Numbered from the stretch's first letter, positions 1 to 12,176 are shown. The stretch is 64,000 nt of DNA from Lycium barbarum (GCF_019175385.1 NC_083347.1:121342124-121406123), one strand, 5' to 3'. A program made the numbers and translations. Notes: generated from the letters alone by a model not told the origin.

Positions 1-369
1 TTAGGAACGCACGAAATCTGGAATGAATTATTGTATTGCTTTGAATTAGTATTGTAATTAAATGGAATGAATTATTTTTTAATTAGTATAGACCTCTCGT
101 ATTGGATGAATTATTATTAAATCAAATATTTAAATTTGTACATTCAAATATAATAAAACACTTAAATCAAAACCCTATAAATATTACAAGTTTCAAAACT
201 TACTTCGGGGCACTTTAGAACCCCTAAAACGACGATCCAAATGTTTAGGTGGACTTGATGTAATGAGCCGACATTATTGTACGCAAAAAAAGATATTAAG
301 TTTTATATAAAATATTGATATTTTGGGATTTTAAAACATGACTAATCTTTGCCCAAAGTATGGAAAAAA
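1..369. other. AT-rich intergenic stretch, nothing recognised
   Basis: AT-rich sequence with short poly-A and poly-T runs. No ORF of recognisable family, no terminal repeat and no RNA gene is visible. Confidence 0.5.
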
Positions 370-585
370 ACGTGATTGGAAAGGTAACGCAAAAAAAAAA
401 AAGGTCGCACCATTCACGCACAAAATTCGTGCGTGAAAGTGCTACTCTTCTTTTTTTTTTTTGGATGACCCATTCACGCACAAAATTCGTGCGTGAAAGG
501 CCAAAACTGCGTTTTTGCAGTTTGGTCCTTTCACGCACGAATTTCATGCGTGAATACTACTTATGTTTTTTTTTTTGTACTAGTT
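370..585. repeat. Cluster of three near-identical palindromes plus a hairpin
   Basis: A palindromic unit with arms TTCACGCAC and GTGCGTGAA around an AT core occurs at 411-439 and 471-499, and in slightly changed, inverted form at 528-555. Between the second and third units a separate inverted repeat (about 491-527, arms GGCCAAAACTGC and GCAGTTTGGTCC) can form a hairpin with a loop of a few T residues. Poly-A and poly-T runs flank the cluster. Because the unit is palindromic, both strands translate into the same repeated peptide, so the short ORFs here are a repeat artefact and not genes. Confidence 0.8.
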
Positions 586-2022
586 TGGTTCAACTTTTTA
601 TTTTTTGTGCTACTTAAGTCGCGGATTCGAGGAAATGAGTGACTTTTTATGTGTACGGCGAAGAGGAAAACAAAAACTTCAAAATTCTTTACAAGCCTTG
701 AACGATGGACCCGTGCCTCGACTAAAATCTCCACCCGAAAAAATGAAAACAAAACCATAAATGAGATTGGGTGACTGGTGGCTCAACAGCCTCAACTATG
801 GTGTTTCCATTGTGGCCTTTGGTGTGTTATTTAAAGTGAAGAAGATGAAGTTTTGAGAAGAAAAGGAATGGCTGTGGTGTCAAAAGAAGCTAGCTAGCTG
901 CTAAGGCTCTTCCAAAAATTAATAAACTCTCCATGGTTTTTCTTAGCTGTGGTTTTGTGTTGTTCACTGCTCAGATATTATTCTTTAGGTCTAATGTAGG
1001 TTTTTTATGGTTTCTCTTTTTGGTAAGTTGTGGCTAATATATTTTGGTGTAGGTTATTAAGATGATTGTAATATGTGTGGATAGTAGCTGAGCCAGAATT
1101 TCTGTCGAAGGGGTTCAAATTATAAAAAAGTAAATATATGAAGAAGCCTAAGGGAGTTCAACATCTACTATATATATACATAAAAAATAATTTTAACCTT
1201 ATAAAAATAATGTTTTTTTTTTCAACGAAGGGGTTTGGATGAATACTCTTGGCAATACTGTGTGTGGATGTGATGCGGCTGATTCCATTTGTGTAGCGTC
1301 TAGGTTCTTCTCTTTTTAGATCTAGCTTTCTATTTATAACAAATATATTTATGGTCAAATTCCCAAAATACCCCATGCAAGAATGGATATTTTTTCTCTC
1401 AAAATGGAATATGTCGTGGATATGAGTAGGAATGAAACTTGCCATGTGGCAATATGGTATTGGTTCTCCTTTCCTCCCTTTTTTTATTTTCTTTTTTCAT
1501 TAAAGGTATAAAATAAAAATACTACGATAAGGATATTAATCAACTATTTTTAAACCACAAATTATAAACCATAAATAATTATACTAAGGAAAAACTCAAA
1601 AGTAAATAAGGAAGACCTCGATTTAAAGAAACGTATGTTTTCTTTCTTTGAAAAACAAAACTTGTAATCGTAAAATGGCGAATATTTTTGTCCTTTTTTT
1701 TTTCATTTCCACAAACAAAATCTACTAAAATAAAAATAAAAGTTAAATTGGCAAAGATTAGTCTAAAAGAAAAATCAGACACTAAAATCGTGAAAAGGTC
1801 CCGAGAGGGTCAAAAATCACGTGTCTACAACAACAGAAGCAAAAATTGAGGAGTAGCAAATTTTTTAAACTGAAGAAAAGGAGGAGTGTTCAAAATTGCT
1901 TTATGTTACAACAATAATTTTATTTTTAGCATTATAAGTTGGGTAGGCATAGGATAGATTTACTTTTGAATTTTAAATTTCTATTGGATAGATTAGTATA
2001 GTCGAGATATTATGGGCTTTTG
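586..2022. other. Intergenic stretch, no gene recognised
   Basis: AT-rich sequence with only short ORFs lacking family resemblance. The part around 760-1010 is somewhat less AT-rich and could be an old transcribed flank, but I see no coding motif. Confidence 0.4.
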
Positions 2023-2031
2023 AATTTTAAA

Positions 2032-3253
2032 GGAATTTTTACTCATTGTAACTTCTTTTAAGACCTAATTATTAATATTAACTATCCTTTTATTTAATTA
2101 TATTTAGTAGCTACTTAATTTTTCTAAATTACAAATGGTAGCTATATCAAAAAATACATACCCAAACACATATATCTTTCTTTTTTCTCAATCACTACCC
2201 ATTTCAAATTTTTCATCTCTTAAAACCCTAAAACATTTCTCTCCCCTTCTCTTAAACACCACCACCATGGCCACACCGCCCCCCTCTCTCTTCTCCCTCT
2301 CCTTCTGTGCTCATCCCTCTCTCTCCCCGCCGCCCTTCTCTCTCTCCGCCGCCCCTCTCTCTTCTCCGTCTCCCTCTGTGCTCACCCTCTCACTCTCTCT
2401 TTTCACTCTGCGAATCTGGCCGTGTGCATTTTTGGTGGCGGCGGTGATGGACTGATTTTGAGATGGCGTGACATAGAGGTGGAAAGATTAGGGTTTTGTT
2501 GGTGATGGAAAGATTAGGGTTTTTTTTTGTGGTGGTGTCTCAGATTTGGGTTTTTGGTGATGGTGGTGTCTCAGATTAGGATTTTGGTGGTGTTGGAGAG
2601 AATAGGTTTTTTTGGTGGTGGTAGCATCTCAGATTTGGCCATGTGTATTTGTTAAAAGTCAAATACAAATACATTAAAAAATCTACATCTCACAAATACA
2701 CTATTTTTTAATGTATTTATCTTTGTATTTTTAGTGCAATTTTTAATGTATTTTGTTAATAGCCAAACACGTTATTTTTTTGAATGTATTCGTCATGTAT
2801 TTGAATTTTTGGGTCTTGTATCTAAATGTTACGTTGAAATCCATTCAAATACACGAAAATTTGAATATATTTAGCTTCCTAGTAGTTGGAATGTACATAA
2901 TGTATTTGAAATACATCAAAAAAAGCCACTGAAATACAAAAAAAAAAAATCACTGAAAGACATAAAAAAAAAATTCACGGAAATACATTATGGCAAAAAA
3001 AAAATCACTGAAATACATAAAAAAAATACATCAAAAAAATATATATTAATATCTAATTTAATAGCTCCACCATCAAAGGCTAAAATCAAGGATCATGTTT
3101 TTTTTTTACCTTGTTCTCATGTATTTGTTGGCAACAACTACACACGAAAATATACACTATTTTTCCAAAATGTAGTTATAAATAGTAATATTTAAAAGGG
3201 TAGCTACAAATGGTATAAAGTTAGAATAAGGTAGTCATTTGAGTAAGTTTGCC
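2032..3253. mobile_element. Non-autonomous Mutator-like element, 1.2 kb, 9-bp target duplication
   Basis: The element begins GGAATTTTTACTCATTG and its right end, read on the other strand, begins GGCAAACTTACTCAAATG, so the ends are diverged inverted repeats. The similarity runs about 100 bp inward on each side through a CCTTTTA...AGCTAC block. Both ends are flanked by the direct repeat AATTTTAAA (2023-2031 and 3254-3262), a 9-bp duplication typical of Mutator-like elements. No transposase is present. The interior contains a CT-rich block (about 2200-2455) and a part rich in TGTATTT and AAATACA motifs (2640-3060). Confidence 0.7.
2240..2455 (+). other. CT-rich insert inside the Mutator-like element, possible captured gene 5' end
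   Basis: This block is far richer in C than its surroundings. It contains an ATG in a favourable CACCATGG context at 2266, followed by Ser/Pro-rich low-complexity codons. It resembles the 5' end of a plant gene, as seen in Pack-MULEs, but the peptide is low complexity and I cannot name a source. A frame opens from 2135 to 2455. It may equally be a simple CT-rich repeat with no coding role. Confidence 0.3.
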
Positions 3254-5442
3254 AATTTTAAATTATGCAAATTTTTTGTTTTAAGTTGGCTATTTAAAGC
3301 CTGTCTATGCTTAATAAAAGTTAAGAGACATTTTCAATCAATAATTTCAACCCTTTTGCTAAACTATCTTTTAAACAACCAACAATAATGTTTCGAAACC
3401 CAACCAATGAATTTCAAAATCATTAATCAAGCAGGTGATCAATAATCACATTCAATGGAAGTTAATCTATATTAACGGCAAGCAAGTCTAGTCTATTTTG
3501 ATAATCATGCCTTACTTAAGAAAAAATTTGGATATACAAATGGTAAACTACATCCCTTCATGGGAAAGTTGAGATCAGGGTCAACTAGGGACAAAAATTT
3601 GATTATACTAGCCTACGCAATTAGTCACATACTCACATTGCATTATCAGGTTTAATTTATATCTATATATAATAAAGCTAGACATAGATAAGGTGATGTG
3701 ACATCTCTCTATGACCACTATTGATATTTTTTCTTTTTTCGCAAATTTTTGACATTTTCCCTACTTTTCTTCACCTATGTGCCATTAAAAGAAAATAAAA
3801 AATCACTTCAAGTTTAATTCTCAATTTACGTTACTCAATTGCACTTACTTTTCTCTTTTATCTTCTTAATACATAAAACCCAACCGTCTTAAAAAGAATG
3901 TTAACTGCAAAGAGTAAGCAACATTTCATATGCCTTAATAAAAATAGGCAGCATATATAGGAAATTTATTGCTGATTTATTAAGGTAACAATTGCGTCTT
4001 TTTTAGTAAAAAGAACTTGGAGAGGTGGCTGTTCCAATGAGAAAATGGATCAATACCACTCTCTGTAAATATAACCTCCAAATCCTTTAATTCCTTGATT
4101 TCCTTCCCTTTGTTGTCTTTAAATATTTGTCATGTACAATACAAGCTTAGGGTTAATCTGGTTGTTGCTTGTTTATGTAATTGATTAATTGCTACTGGAG
4201 GACTGTTTGGTATAACATGATTAGAAAACAATGTCCTAAAATGGCGGTTAAATGGAGGTTATTTTCATCTTTTTCCTTAAAATTCTTTACGCTGTGTTTA
4301 TTGGGTTGTAATACAGCTTCAGGATACTCCTCCAAGAAGTATAGAGTGTCAAAGCTATGGCCACCAATGAAGTTTCATGGTCCCGTGAATAGCAAAATTA
4401 GTAGCTAATCTTTTTATAGAGGAACTCTAAAATATAATTGAGTTCTTGCAACCATGACTGGAAAAAGAAGAAATCTAAAGTTGTAAGTCCTCAAAGTTTT
4501 TGCTTTATGTAGTTCAATATATGTTTTTTGCCTTTTACATTATTCTTTTTTTTTCCTTCTATTTCTTGAGTTTAAACTTATTTGGAATGACTTGAATTGT
4601 ACTGAATATTAATTGGGTTCTGATTTAGTGTTTGATTATATTAAAGTTATGTTCATTGTTTTTCCTTGCCTTAATAGTAATTTGCTTAATACTTTATATT
4701 TTAGTGGCAACTGGTAAGGAGATTTCATTCTCAATATTGAGTACCAATAAAATCAGTTTTGTGCCCTGCCTTATTCTTTTTTTTTTTTTAATTTAAATTT
4801 CTCACTAGCAATATATGAATCTATGGAAGGTCGAGCGATAAAATTATTTAAAGCTCCACTTTGGTTGTAAAAATTATACTAGAATTTGTCATAGGATTTC
4901 ACCTCAATTTTTATTTTATTTTCCTTTTGCAATCTCAATAACCATCTAAATATTATTTTGTCTTGGTGTTACTTTTGGAAACATCTCGCGCTAACACTAA
5001 TTTTGCTTTCTTATATTTCCCTTGGAAGTTTAGGCAATCAGATAACACAAATTTGGATCAAATTAATCAAGTCTATCAAAGGCTTAGCTTCTATGGAAGT
5101 TGGAACATGCTATTTTCATGTTGTTGTCTGCACTCCGCAACAAAAGGAGCAACATAATGGAACTGACATAATGATATTCTTTAAAAATAAAATTTTAATT
5201 GAAATTATAATAAATGAAATACTTATTATATTCTTTATGTACTTTTCTTCCATTTATTTCTTCTTTTTCCCTATTCCTTCTCCGTTGCCTTCTCTTTTAG
5301 TTTTTACTTAACTTTTATTTGAGAGAAATGAGAAACTATCAACTTCATGCAACATATGAGTGAAAAATTAATAGTAAGAAATAAAACATCAGTAAGAAAA
5401 GACTTTTGAGAAATAAAAGAAAGCAAGCCACTTAACCACATG
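3254..5442. other. Intergenic, with one Helitron-like 5' end at 3662
   Basis: No supportable gene: the ORFs at 4181-4408 and 4958-5311 have no recognisable domain. The sequence after A(3661) begins TCTATATATAATAAAG and continues with a TAGACATAGATAAGGTGAT segment. It has a close match at 37053, where it also follows an A. Beginning with TC after an A is what a Helitron 5' end looks like. No partner 3' end can be assigned with confidence. Confidence 0.35.
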
Positions 5443-6165
5443 TCAGGACGAAACTTAAAAACCTCCGATGTCGGCTTGAGCGCTCTTTTCTAGAGGAAAA
5501 GACAAGACGTCCTTCTCCACACAACATGTGGCACTCCAGCATACGTCGCCCCCAAGGTCATAAATAAGAGGGGATATGATGGCGGAAAGGCGGATATTTA
5601 TTGGTCATGTGGGGTCATTTTATTTCTCTTGTTAGCTGGTTATCTTCCATTCTATGATTCAAATTAAATGGAAATGTACAAGAAAATTAGTAAAGTGGAA
5701 TTCAAATGCCCTGATTATTTCCCTTCTGATGTGAAAAAACTTCTTTCAAGAATTCTTGATCCAAATCCAATTTCAAGAATCACTTTAGCTAAGCTAATGG
5801 ACAATCATTGGTTCAAGAAAGGATTCAAACGAATTGATAAAACACCAATTTTAGATCAATTACAGGACAATTCTCCACGTAGCGTGTTCGATATTGTGGA
5901 TTATTCGGATGTAGAGTGTTATTCAGGACACAGAGAACAAAGCTAATCAACAATTAAGCCTACTAGTTTGAATGCTTTCGATATCATTTCTCTTTCTCCT
6001 GGTTTTGATCTCTCTAGTTTGTTTGAGAAAGATAAGAGCCATAGATCGGATGCTAGATTCACAACACAAAAGTCGGCGTTCACTATCGTCTCGAGGCTAG
6101 AGGAAGTAGCTTTGATGGGGAGTTTTAAGATATACTATCGGAGATGTATGGCAATTTTAGTATAA
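5443..6165 (+). pseudogene. CBL-interacting protein kinase (CIPK) pseudogene, C-terminal kinase lobe plus NAF motif
   Basis: One continuous frame reads through the second half of a CIPK kinase. It starts in the activation segment (NLKTSDVGLSAL, where the family has DFG), then [13 protein letters not shown] (family APE), a subdomain IX region with [16 protein letters not shown], the MYKKISKVEFKCP helix, and DPNPISRITLAKLM. It ends with the NAF/FISL motif [18 protein letters not shown], which binds calcineurin B-like calcium sensors in intact members. The frame is broken by stops at 5491-5493, 5665-5667 and 5944-5946, the DFG and APE residues are changed, and the ATP-binding lobe and phosphatase-interaction domain are missing. 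No intron is seen, which fits an intronless CIPK or a retroposed copy. Functionally dead. Confidence 0.88.
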
Positions 6166-6384
6166 AGATTAAACTGTTAGAGAAAACACATCACACTTTA
6201 TTTACTTGATTATTCTTTGACACGTCACCTGATGCGCGTATATGGGCCGGCCTAATTCCTTGTTTACTAGACAAGCACATTCAATTTTATAATAGATGGT
6301 AGTTAGACTTAAACCCAGGGCCTCAACCTGGTCTCATAGGGGTCATTGGCGTTTATGCTCCTATTTTGTGCTAGTCTTTAATTA

Positions 6385-9013
6385 TTACACCCCGCACTTT
6401 CAGAGCATGAGTATGCCACATACTGCATCGTAGTAATGGAGTATCGGAGACGTCCCATGAAGTTTTGGAAGGTACAAGCCATGGGAAGTACGTAACAACG
6501 AAGTAAAGGATGAATTACGATTTCGTAAGTCGTAATCGGGAAAGACAATTTTGAAACAAAAGAACATGACCATTATCAAGTATAATAAATTATAAATATC
6601 ATGTAGGGGGAGTTTTGGAAGATTCCAGGACCAAGCAAATCAATAAAAATAAGTTTGTCGAAAATTTGGAACAAGCTGGCAGAATTAAGGACAGAATTTT
6701 AGGTCAACTTTGGAGGGGTATATCTCCAGGTATATGGGGGGTTTTAAGGTGTTTCAAAAGTCTAAAATAAAGTTCGTCGAGTCTAATTTCCAACGCAACA
6801 AACCTCTCATCGATACGATGTTGGAGTAGAGAATTATGGACGTTGAAAATTCAGCTAACAGAGCAGAAACAACGCTGCTACAGTACTGCTACAGTGATGC
6901 CGACTTTGGCACCTTATATAAGGGTTAAAACCCCATTTTTTCTCCATAATAATTTCCCAAATATTCCAGAAAATTCAGCAACATAAAAGAGAAAATATAC
7001 ATCATAAAAGTGAGGATTTTGAGTAATTTCAAGTGACGGAGTATTAATCGAGGTCCGGGTAACGTGCAGTTGCAATTATAGTATTGTCTTGTGGTGGAAT
7101 TGGTTGGGATTCAAAGTGACTATTGAAGATATTGCTGCTCTAGAAAGAATAAGGTATGAATCTCTCCTTATTAATATTAATTTCAGTTTATTTATGGAGA
7201 TAGAGTTATTAAATGATCATATAATGAGCTGTTGATGGAGAAATTGAATAAACATAGTGTGGGATGTTTATGGAGCATCTTAATGTTGATATTATTATTG
7301 TTGATGTTGGTATTGTTGTTATTGTTGATTGGTTTTTGATATTATGATTTCAGGCTAGGCATATAAACTGGGGAGATGCTGCCCGAATTTCGGCAGATTC
7401 TAAATGGATTTTAATTAAGGGTTTAAGACGAGCGTATGATGATGAGTCTAACAATAGTATGAATGGTCGTATATGTAGATTATGAGGCTACGAATGATCT
7501 TAAGTGAATTGCAAAACAGGAAGTAAGTTGGAAGTCGAGAAACTATCTTCCAGGTATGTTAAGGCTAGTCCCTTTCTTTCTAAAGGCATGATCCTTTTGT
7601 TATAAACCTTTGTGTCATACCCATAATATCCTTGGTTTCACAAATGCTAGAAGTTCACGAATCTAGTGATCCTTATGATGTTATTGAGCTTCTAAAGGCA
7701 TGATTCTTTTCCTACCAAACCATGCATGAATTTCATGAAAATCCTCATTTCCAAGAATATTAGAGATTCACGACTCTTAAAATTTTTATGATGACAAAGA
7801 TGAATAAATTTTTTATGATAACCATGACGATGATTATGAGGGATTTATTTATCAAAGCTCGAAGGCCTACAGATTTCATGATATTATGAGATGATTTTTT
7901 CATAGAGATTTCCAAGTACATGAGCTTTATTTTATTATGAGGTGATTGAGCTTACTTTGAAATTTATTAATTTCCTTCATTGTTGGTAATCTCACCTTAT
8001 GACCCTTGTTCCTTCAAGGTGGGATAAACGATGATGATTGATCCATAATATAATCGGAGGCTGCCGACCTTACGTCACTCCGATATAGTTGTGGCTTTTG
8101 ATTGGGATCTTATGCATGCTTTATATATATGTATGTATTTTCTCACACCGCGCCGCGCTATAGTCGGTCGGGCATGGCACATAGATGTGCACACCACTGC
8201 AGTGGGACTGTTATGATATTTCCCCGGACGCGGGAGGCCCGGACGCTGGCTAATGATGATAACACCGAGCCTTAATGGCCGGGCATGATACTATATATGA
8301 CACCGAGCCTTAATGGCCGGGCATGATACTATATATATATATGACACCGAGACTTAATGGACGGGCATGGTACTAGGTATATGTATAAAAATATGTTTTT
8401 TAAAGGCTAAGCATGCATAACATCCGCCTTATGAGGCATCCAGATGTACATGTTATCTCTTTTATTCCATGCTATCTTTCATATCTATATTATGTTGTTA
8501 TTCACGCCTTACATACTCAGTACATTATTCGTACTGACGTCCCTTCTTGTGGACGTTGCGCTCATGCCCGCAGGTAGGCAGGGAGATGGATCAGACCCGT
8601 AGGTGTTCTATTAGCAGATTCTCACAACACTCCACTTACTTCGGAGCTATAGACTATTTGGTATTGTCCTTATGATCATCGTATTCTATGTAGAGGCTCG
8701 TAGACGTGTGTGTACAGTTAGATGTTTTATATCTCCACCGGTTCATATTATGGTATAATATATTGGTGGCCTTATCGACCTTATTATGAGCTCTTGATAC
8801 TTTACTATTAGCCTTGCTAGCTTTATGATATACGCTGTGTTGTGGCGAACTTGTCGGTCCGCATATGTACATATGTGCTGAATGATCGGATATTCCTATG
8901 TTGGGCCTTTTCTGCGTGCTGGTGTTCTTTGAGTTATGGTTTATAATGTTCAAAGTAACGGATAAGTCAGGTGGTTCCCGGCCTACGGGTCGGAGCTCGT
9001 CATACTCCTGGGA
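6385..9013 (+). mobile_element. Degenerate solo LTR, probably Ty3/gypsy
   Basis: The segment starts near ACACCCCGCACTTTC and ends near GTCGGAGCTCGTCATACTC, as in solanaceous gypsy LTRs with ACACCCC-type starts. Features on the way include a TATA-type stretch (ACCTTATATAAGGG, about 6911-6924), a GC-rich tandem repeat block at 8261-8374, and pyrimidine-rich blocks. No primer-binding site, gag, pol or second LTR follows, so it is a solo LTR. The termini are eroded and both coordinates are approximate. It sits inside what was intron 1 of the receptor-kinase copy to its right, and the sequence on its left does not continue that gene, so a deletion or rearrangement followed. Confidence 0.6.
8261..8374 (+). 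repeat. Tandem repeat inside the solo LTR
   Basis: About three copies of a roughly 38-bp unit built on ACACCGAGCCTTAATGG followed by CCGGGCATGATACTATATA; the third copy is diverged. Short GC-rich tandem units like this are common in solanaceous gypsy LTRs. Confidence 0.75.
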
Positions 9014-10116
9014 GAAAAAAATTACAAAGTAATTAGATACAATACTACTAGCATTCATAAAACAAAACATACCATTGAAATGGTTAGATAGGAGAACCAT
9101 GACCTGCAGATTAGTTAATCTTCCAATTTCACTATGTATTGGCCCATCAAACTCATTTTGTGATAAATCCAGTAGTTGAAGTGAACAATTTGACAAGTTT
9201 GTAGGCATATGACCATGAAGCTTGTTTGTGGATAGAAAAAGCCCTTTGAGTATTGGGAGATCATTGCATAAACCATTTGGAAGATTTCCAGATAAGCTAT
9301 TGCTTGTAAATGCAATGGCTTCGATTCTAGAAATATTGAAAATTGTGAATGGTATAGAACCAGTAAGTTGATTATATTGTATGGAGAACTTGCTCATGTT
9401 GTGAAGATTACCGATCTCTTCTGGAATGTTTCCTTGAAGTGAATTTAAATCTAACTCTAAAGTCTCTAACCTTGAGGCATTCAACAGCGATGGAGGAATC
9501 AAGCCTATGAGCTTTTACCTCTCAAGTTTAATTCTCTAAGGTTTATAAGACTTCCAATCACTTTTGGGATTTGACCGTCTATGGAATTGAATCTCAGATT
9601 CAAAGTTTTAAGTGTGGAAATATTAGAAAATGAAGAATGGATGGAACCAGTGAAACTATTATTTCTAAGATTTAGAAGTTGAAGTTGGTTTAAAAACCCA
9701 AACCAGGAAGGAACTTCCCCGCTGAAGTCGTTGAAACTTAAATCAAGCTACTTTAGTCAACGGAAGTGTGCCATTTCATGAGACAAGTTGTCATGCAAAT
9801 TGTTTCCACTCAAGTCAAGAGTAGCAATAATTGTGAGGTTTCCAAAATCACGGGGGATACTGCCCCTAAGAGCCTTGTTAGAAAGATTCAAGGATTTCAC
9901 TCTTTGGTGACGAGAGTCACAAGTGACTCCCACCCAATGGCAAAAGAAATAGCTGGAGACCAGCTTTCATCCAAGAAGTGAAAGGGGTCCGAAATGATTT
10001 GGGATTTTAGGGAAAGAAGAGTTAATTTATCAGTGGTAATAGGTCATGGCTGAACTAGCCATAACATAGTGAAGCAACAAGAGTGTTAAGAGAAAAAATG
10101 CGAAGGCTTTCTCCAT
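9014..10116 (-). pseudogene. LRR receptor kinase pseudogene, first exon only
   Basis: This is a diverged paralogue of the receptor-kinase exon at 62869-63870. The ATG at 10116 opens a signal peptide (MEKAFAFFLLTLLLLHYVMASS) that soon meets a stop near 10030 because bases are missing relative to the other copy. Further in, the LRRNT motif HWVGVTC and many 24-residue LRRs (pattern LxxLxLxxNxLxGxIP) are readable in changing frames. A one-base loss around 9510 shifts the frame, after which 9502 to about 9040 reads cleanly (SLQGNIPEEIGNLHNMS and onward). The exon ends at a conserved GTATGTTTT donor just before the solo LTR. No kinase part is found nearby. Confidence 0.85.
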
Positions 10117-10129
10117 TAGTGCAAAAGTT

Positions 10130-10250
10130 AGTAGGAATGTGGTTTTGAGACTATAAATAGAAATGAGATCTCCCTTTTGGTCTTCAGGATTTTTAAAATA
10201 TCTTTTTAGGAGATTTTTCATTCTAATCTGTTTTAAGGAAAAAGGGGAAA
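10130..10250 (-). promoter_or_regulatory. Upstream region of the receptor-kinase copy (relic A)
   Basis: On the minus strand, TCTATTTATAGTCTCAAAAC lies roughly 40 bp upstream of the ATG at 10116 and has a TATA-like core. The same block, GAGAC-TAAATAG-ATGAGAT on the plus strand, stands at the same distance from the start of the intact-looking copy at 63870 and in the relics at 10763, 10963 and 11979. This conservation supports its being the original promoter core. Confidence 0.45.
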
Positions 10251-10654
10251 CAAAAAATACTTTTCTTCATTCATTCTGTCATATCAATACTAATACCACC
10301 AAATCAACCAGGTCTTGCACGTTTCATTCAGAATTGTAAATATGGTGGCAAAAATTCCTCTAATCAGCCAAAGACTTGGGTAAGTCAACCAAGTCTTGAT
10401 TTATTTTGTGTGTACTTCTTCATGAATAGTCTTGTTTTCGTTTTCTCTAGAACTAGAATTGAGTGGTGAAAAGTAGTGCTACATTTATTAACTTATATTA
10501 TATGCTAGCTATATATATCGAGAAATATTTTTACATGATTTGAATATTTTATAGTTAATCATAACATGCTTATTACCCTTTTATCTCTAGGACAGAATCT
10601 GGAGACTTTTACATTCTAGTTACTTTTTATAAAAGTTAATTTATAAAAAGAGTT

Positions 10655-11090
10655 TGTTTGAGTCATGGCTGAACTAGCTATTATATATTGAATTTACAAG
10701 AGTGCTAAGTAAAAAGATGTGAAAGCTTTCCCCATAAGCCAGTCATGACTAGTAAAAAATGGGGTTTTGAGACTTTAAATAGTTATGAGATATCTTTTTT
10801 TGCCCAGGGGCGAAGCTAGAAGCTCGGCTACTGATTCGACTGAACCCGATCATTTTTGCTCAAACAATATATTTGCACTTTATAGTTCATTAAATATGTA
10901 AAAATATTAACTTTGTACATGATATAAATTAGTAGGAACATGGCGTGGCTTGTAACCATATGGTTTTGAGACTATTTTATAGTAATGAGATCTCCTTTTT
11001 GGTTTTCATGATTAAAAAAAAAAAAATCATTTTAGGAGTTTTTCCATTCAAATCTCTTTTAAGGTAAAAGGAAAAACTACTTTTCTTCAT
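10655..11090 (-). pseudogene. Two further relics of the receptor-kinase 5' end (relics B and C)
   Basis: At 10661-10805 the sequence repeats the end of the signal-peptide region (GTCATGGCTGAACTAGC) and the upstream block with GAGACTTTAAATAG. At 10930-11090 a third copy of the upstream block, with GAGACTATTTTATAG, is followed by TTTTCTTCATTCATTC as in the first copy. Both lie in the same orientation as the gene and have lost the rest of the coding region. They are remnants of tandemly duplicated gene starts. Confidence 0.65.
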
Positions 11091-11213
11091 TCATTCGGTC
11101 ATATCAGTATTAATGTGACTTTGTTAAGATGTTGCGTAACACATTTTAAATATTAATCTAAACTTTTAACAATTGTTTATAATTTATTTGAAATTTGAAC
11201 TTGTTTCAAAGTA

Positions 11214-11461
11214 CTCCCTCCGGATATAAAAAGAGTCCACTTAACCTTTTTTCTTGGATAAAAAAAAGAGTCCACTTAACAAATCAAGAAAGAATTAATC
11301 TTGTTTTTCCATATTTGCCCCTATTAGGTGTTATATGATCAAATTTCAATGCCTATTTAATTAGGGATAGTTTAGTCAAATTACCTATTTTTGTGTAGGA
11401 GTTAGTATTTTCTTAAGGATTGTGCAAATGGCTAAGTGGATTTTTTTTTATTCGGAGGGAG
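11214..11461. mobile_element. Stowaway-type MITE
   Basis: The left end CTCCCTCCGGATATAAAAAG and the right end TTCGGAGGGAG are inverted repeats, flanked by TA on both sides (11212-11213 and 11462-11463). Length is 248 bp with no coding capacity. The ends and the TA target fit Tc1/mariner-derived Stowaway elements. Confidence 0.85.
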
Positions 11462-11863
11462 TATGTTTTTATGAATTTTTTATATAAAAGAATACACAAC
11501 ATTAATTTGTAAGGTTGTTATTCAAAAGACTTTCCAAGTTTTCTTTTACTGAAGGTATGTACACTAGCTAGCATAGTTTATAATTGATTCTAGCTACTTT
11601 TTAGGTAATATATATAACAAAGTGAAAAATATTTACACTCTTGATCAAGATAATACACTTAGCAATTATTCTATTGTAGTTTAATATCTGGACGAAACTA
11701 TATATGCAGGGATGGCAATGCGACAATGTGGATGCGAAGCGGGACGTGAATTTTAGTTTTTAGGACTAGCGGGCGGGGCGGTACAAGCTATGAAATTTTC
11801 AAGACTATGTGGCACGGGATGGGCCGAGTTAGGTATTAACAGAAAAAATAGTAAAAGTTAATT

Positions 11864-12170
11864 TAGTTTAGTTTTACAAGTGGCATTACATATTGAACCA
11901 ACAAGATTACAAAGAGAAATGAGGTGAAAGTTTTCCTCAAAAGTGCAGAAATTAGTACGAACATGGCTAGTAACAATGGGGGTTTAAGACTTTAAATAGC
12001 CATGAAATCACCTTTTTGGCCATCGTGATTTTTAGAATATTTTCTATTTCTTCATTGATCATTTTGTCATCTTATCGGTCCAAACTCCAAAGACTTCTAC
12101 CAGACGGCAAGTCATTCTCATTCGAGTCTTGCTCTCATTTTCTCTTCAAGCTAATGTGGTGAAAAGCAAT
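11864..12170 (-). pseudogene. Relic D of the receptor-kinase 5' end
   Basis: A fourth copy of the signal-peptide and upstream region. A diverged version of the CATAACATAGTGAAG part lies at 11880-11945, followed by GACTTTAAATAG at 11987-11998 and a distal block CCAAACTCCAAAGACTT at 12078. The distal block recurs at 15165. No usable coding frame remains. Confidence 0.6.
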
Positions 12171-12176
12171 TACATG

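Noticed and set aside
296..617. Short ORFs on both strands with repeated SRTNFVRE-type peptides
   Set aside because: The peptides arise because the underlying DNA repeat is palindromic; both strands give the same motif, and there is no gene context.
4958..5311. Possible small gene of 117 residues
   Set aside because: It is hydrophobic and low complexity toward the end, with no domain, no promoter or splice evidence, in an AT-rich stretch where such frames are expected by chance.
8654..9010. C-terminal extension of the receptor-kinase ORF on the minus strand
   Set aside because: These codons read into the conserved intron donor and then the solo LTR, so they are not part of the protein.
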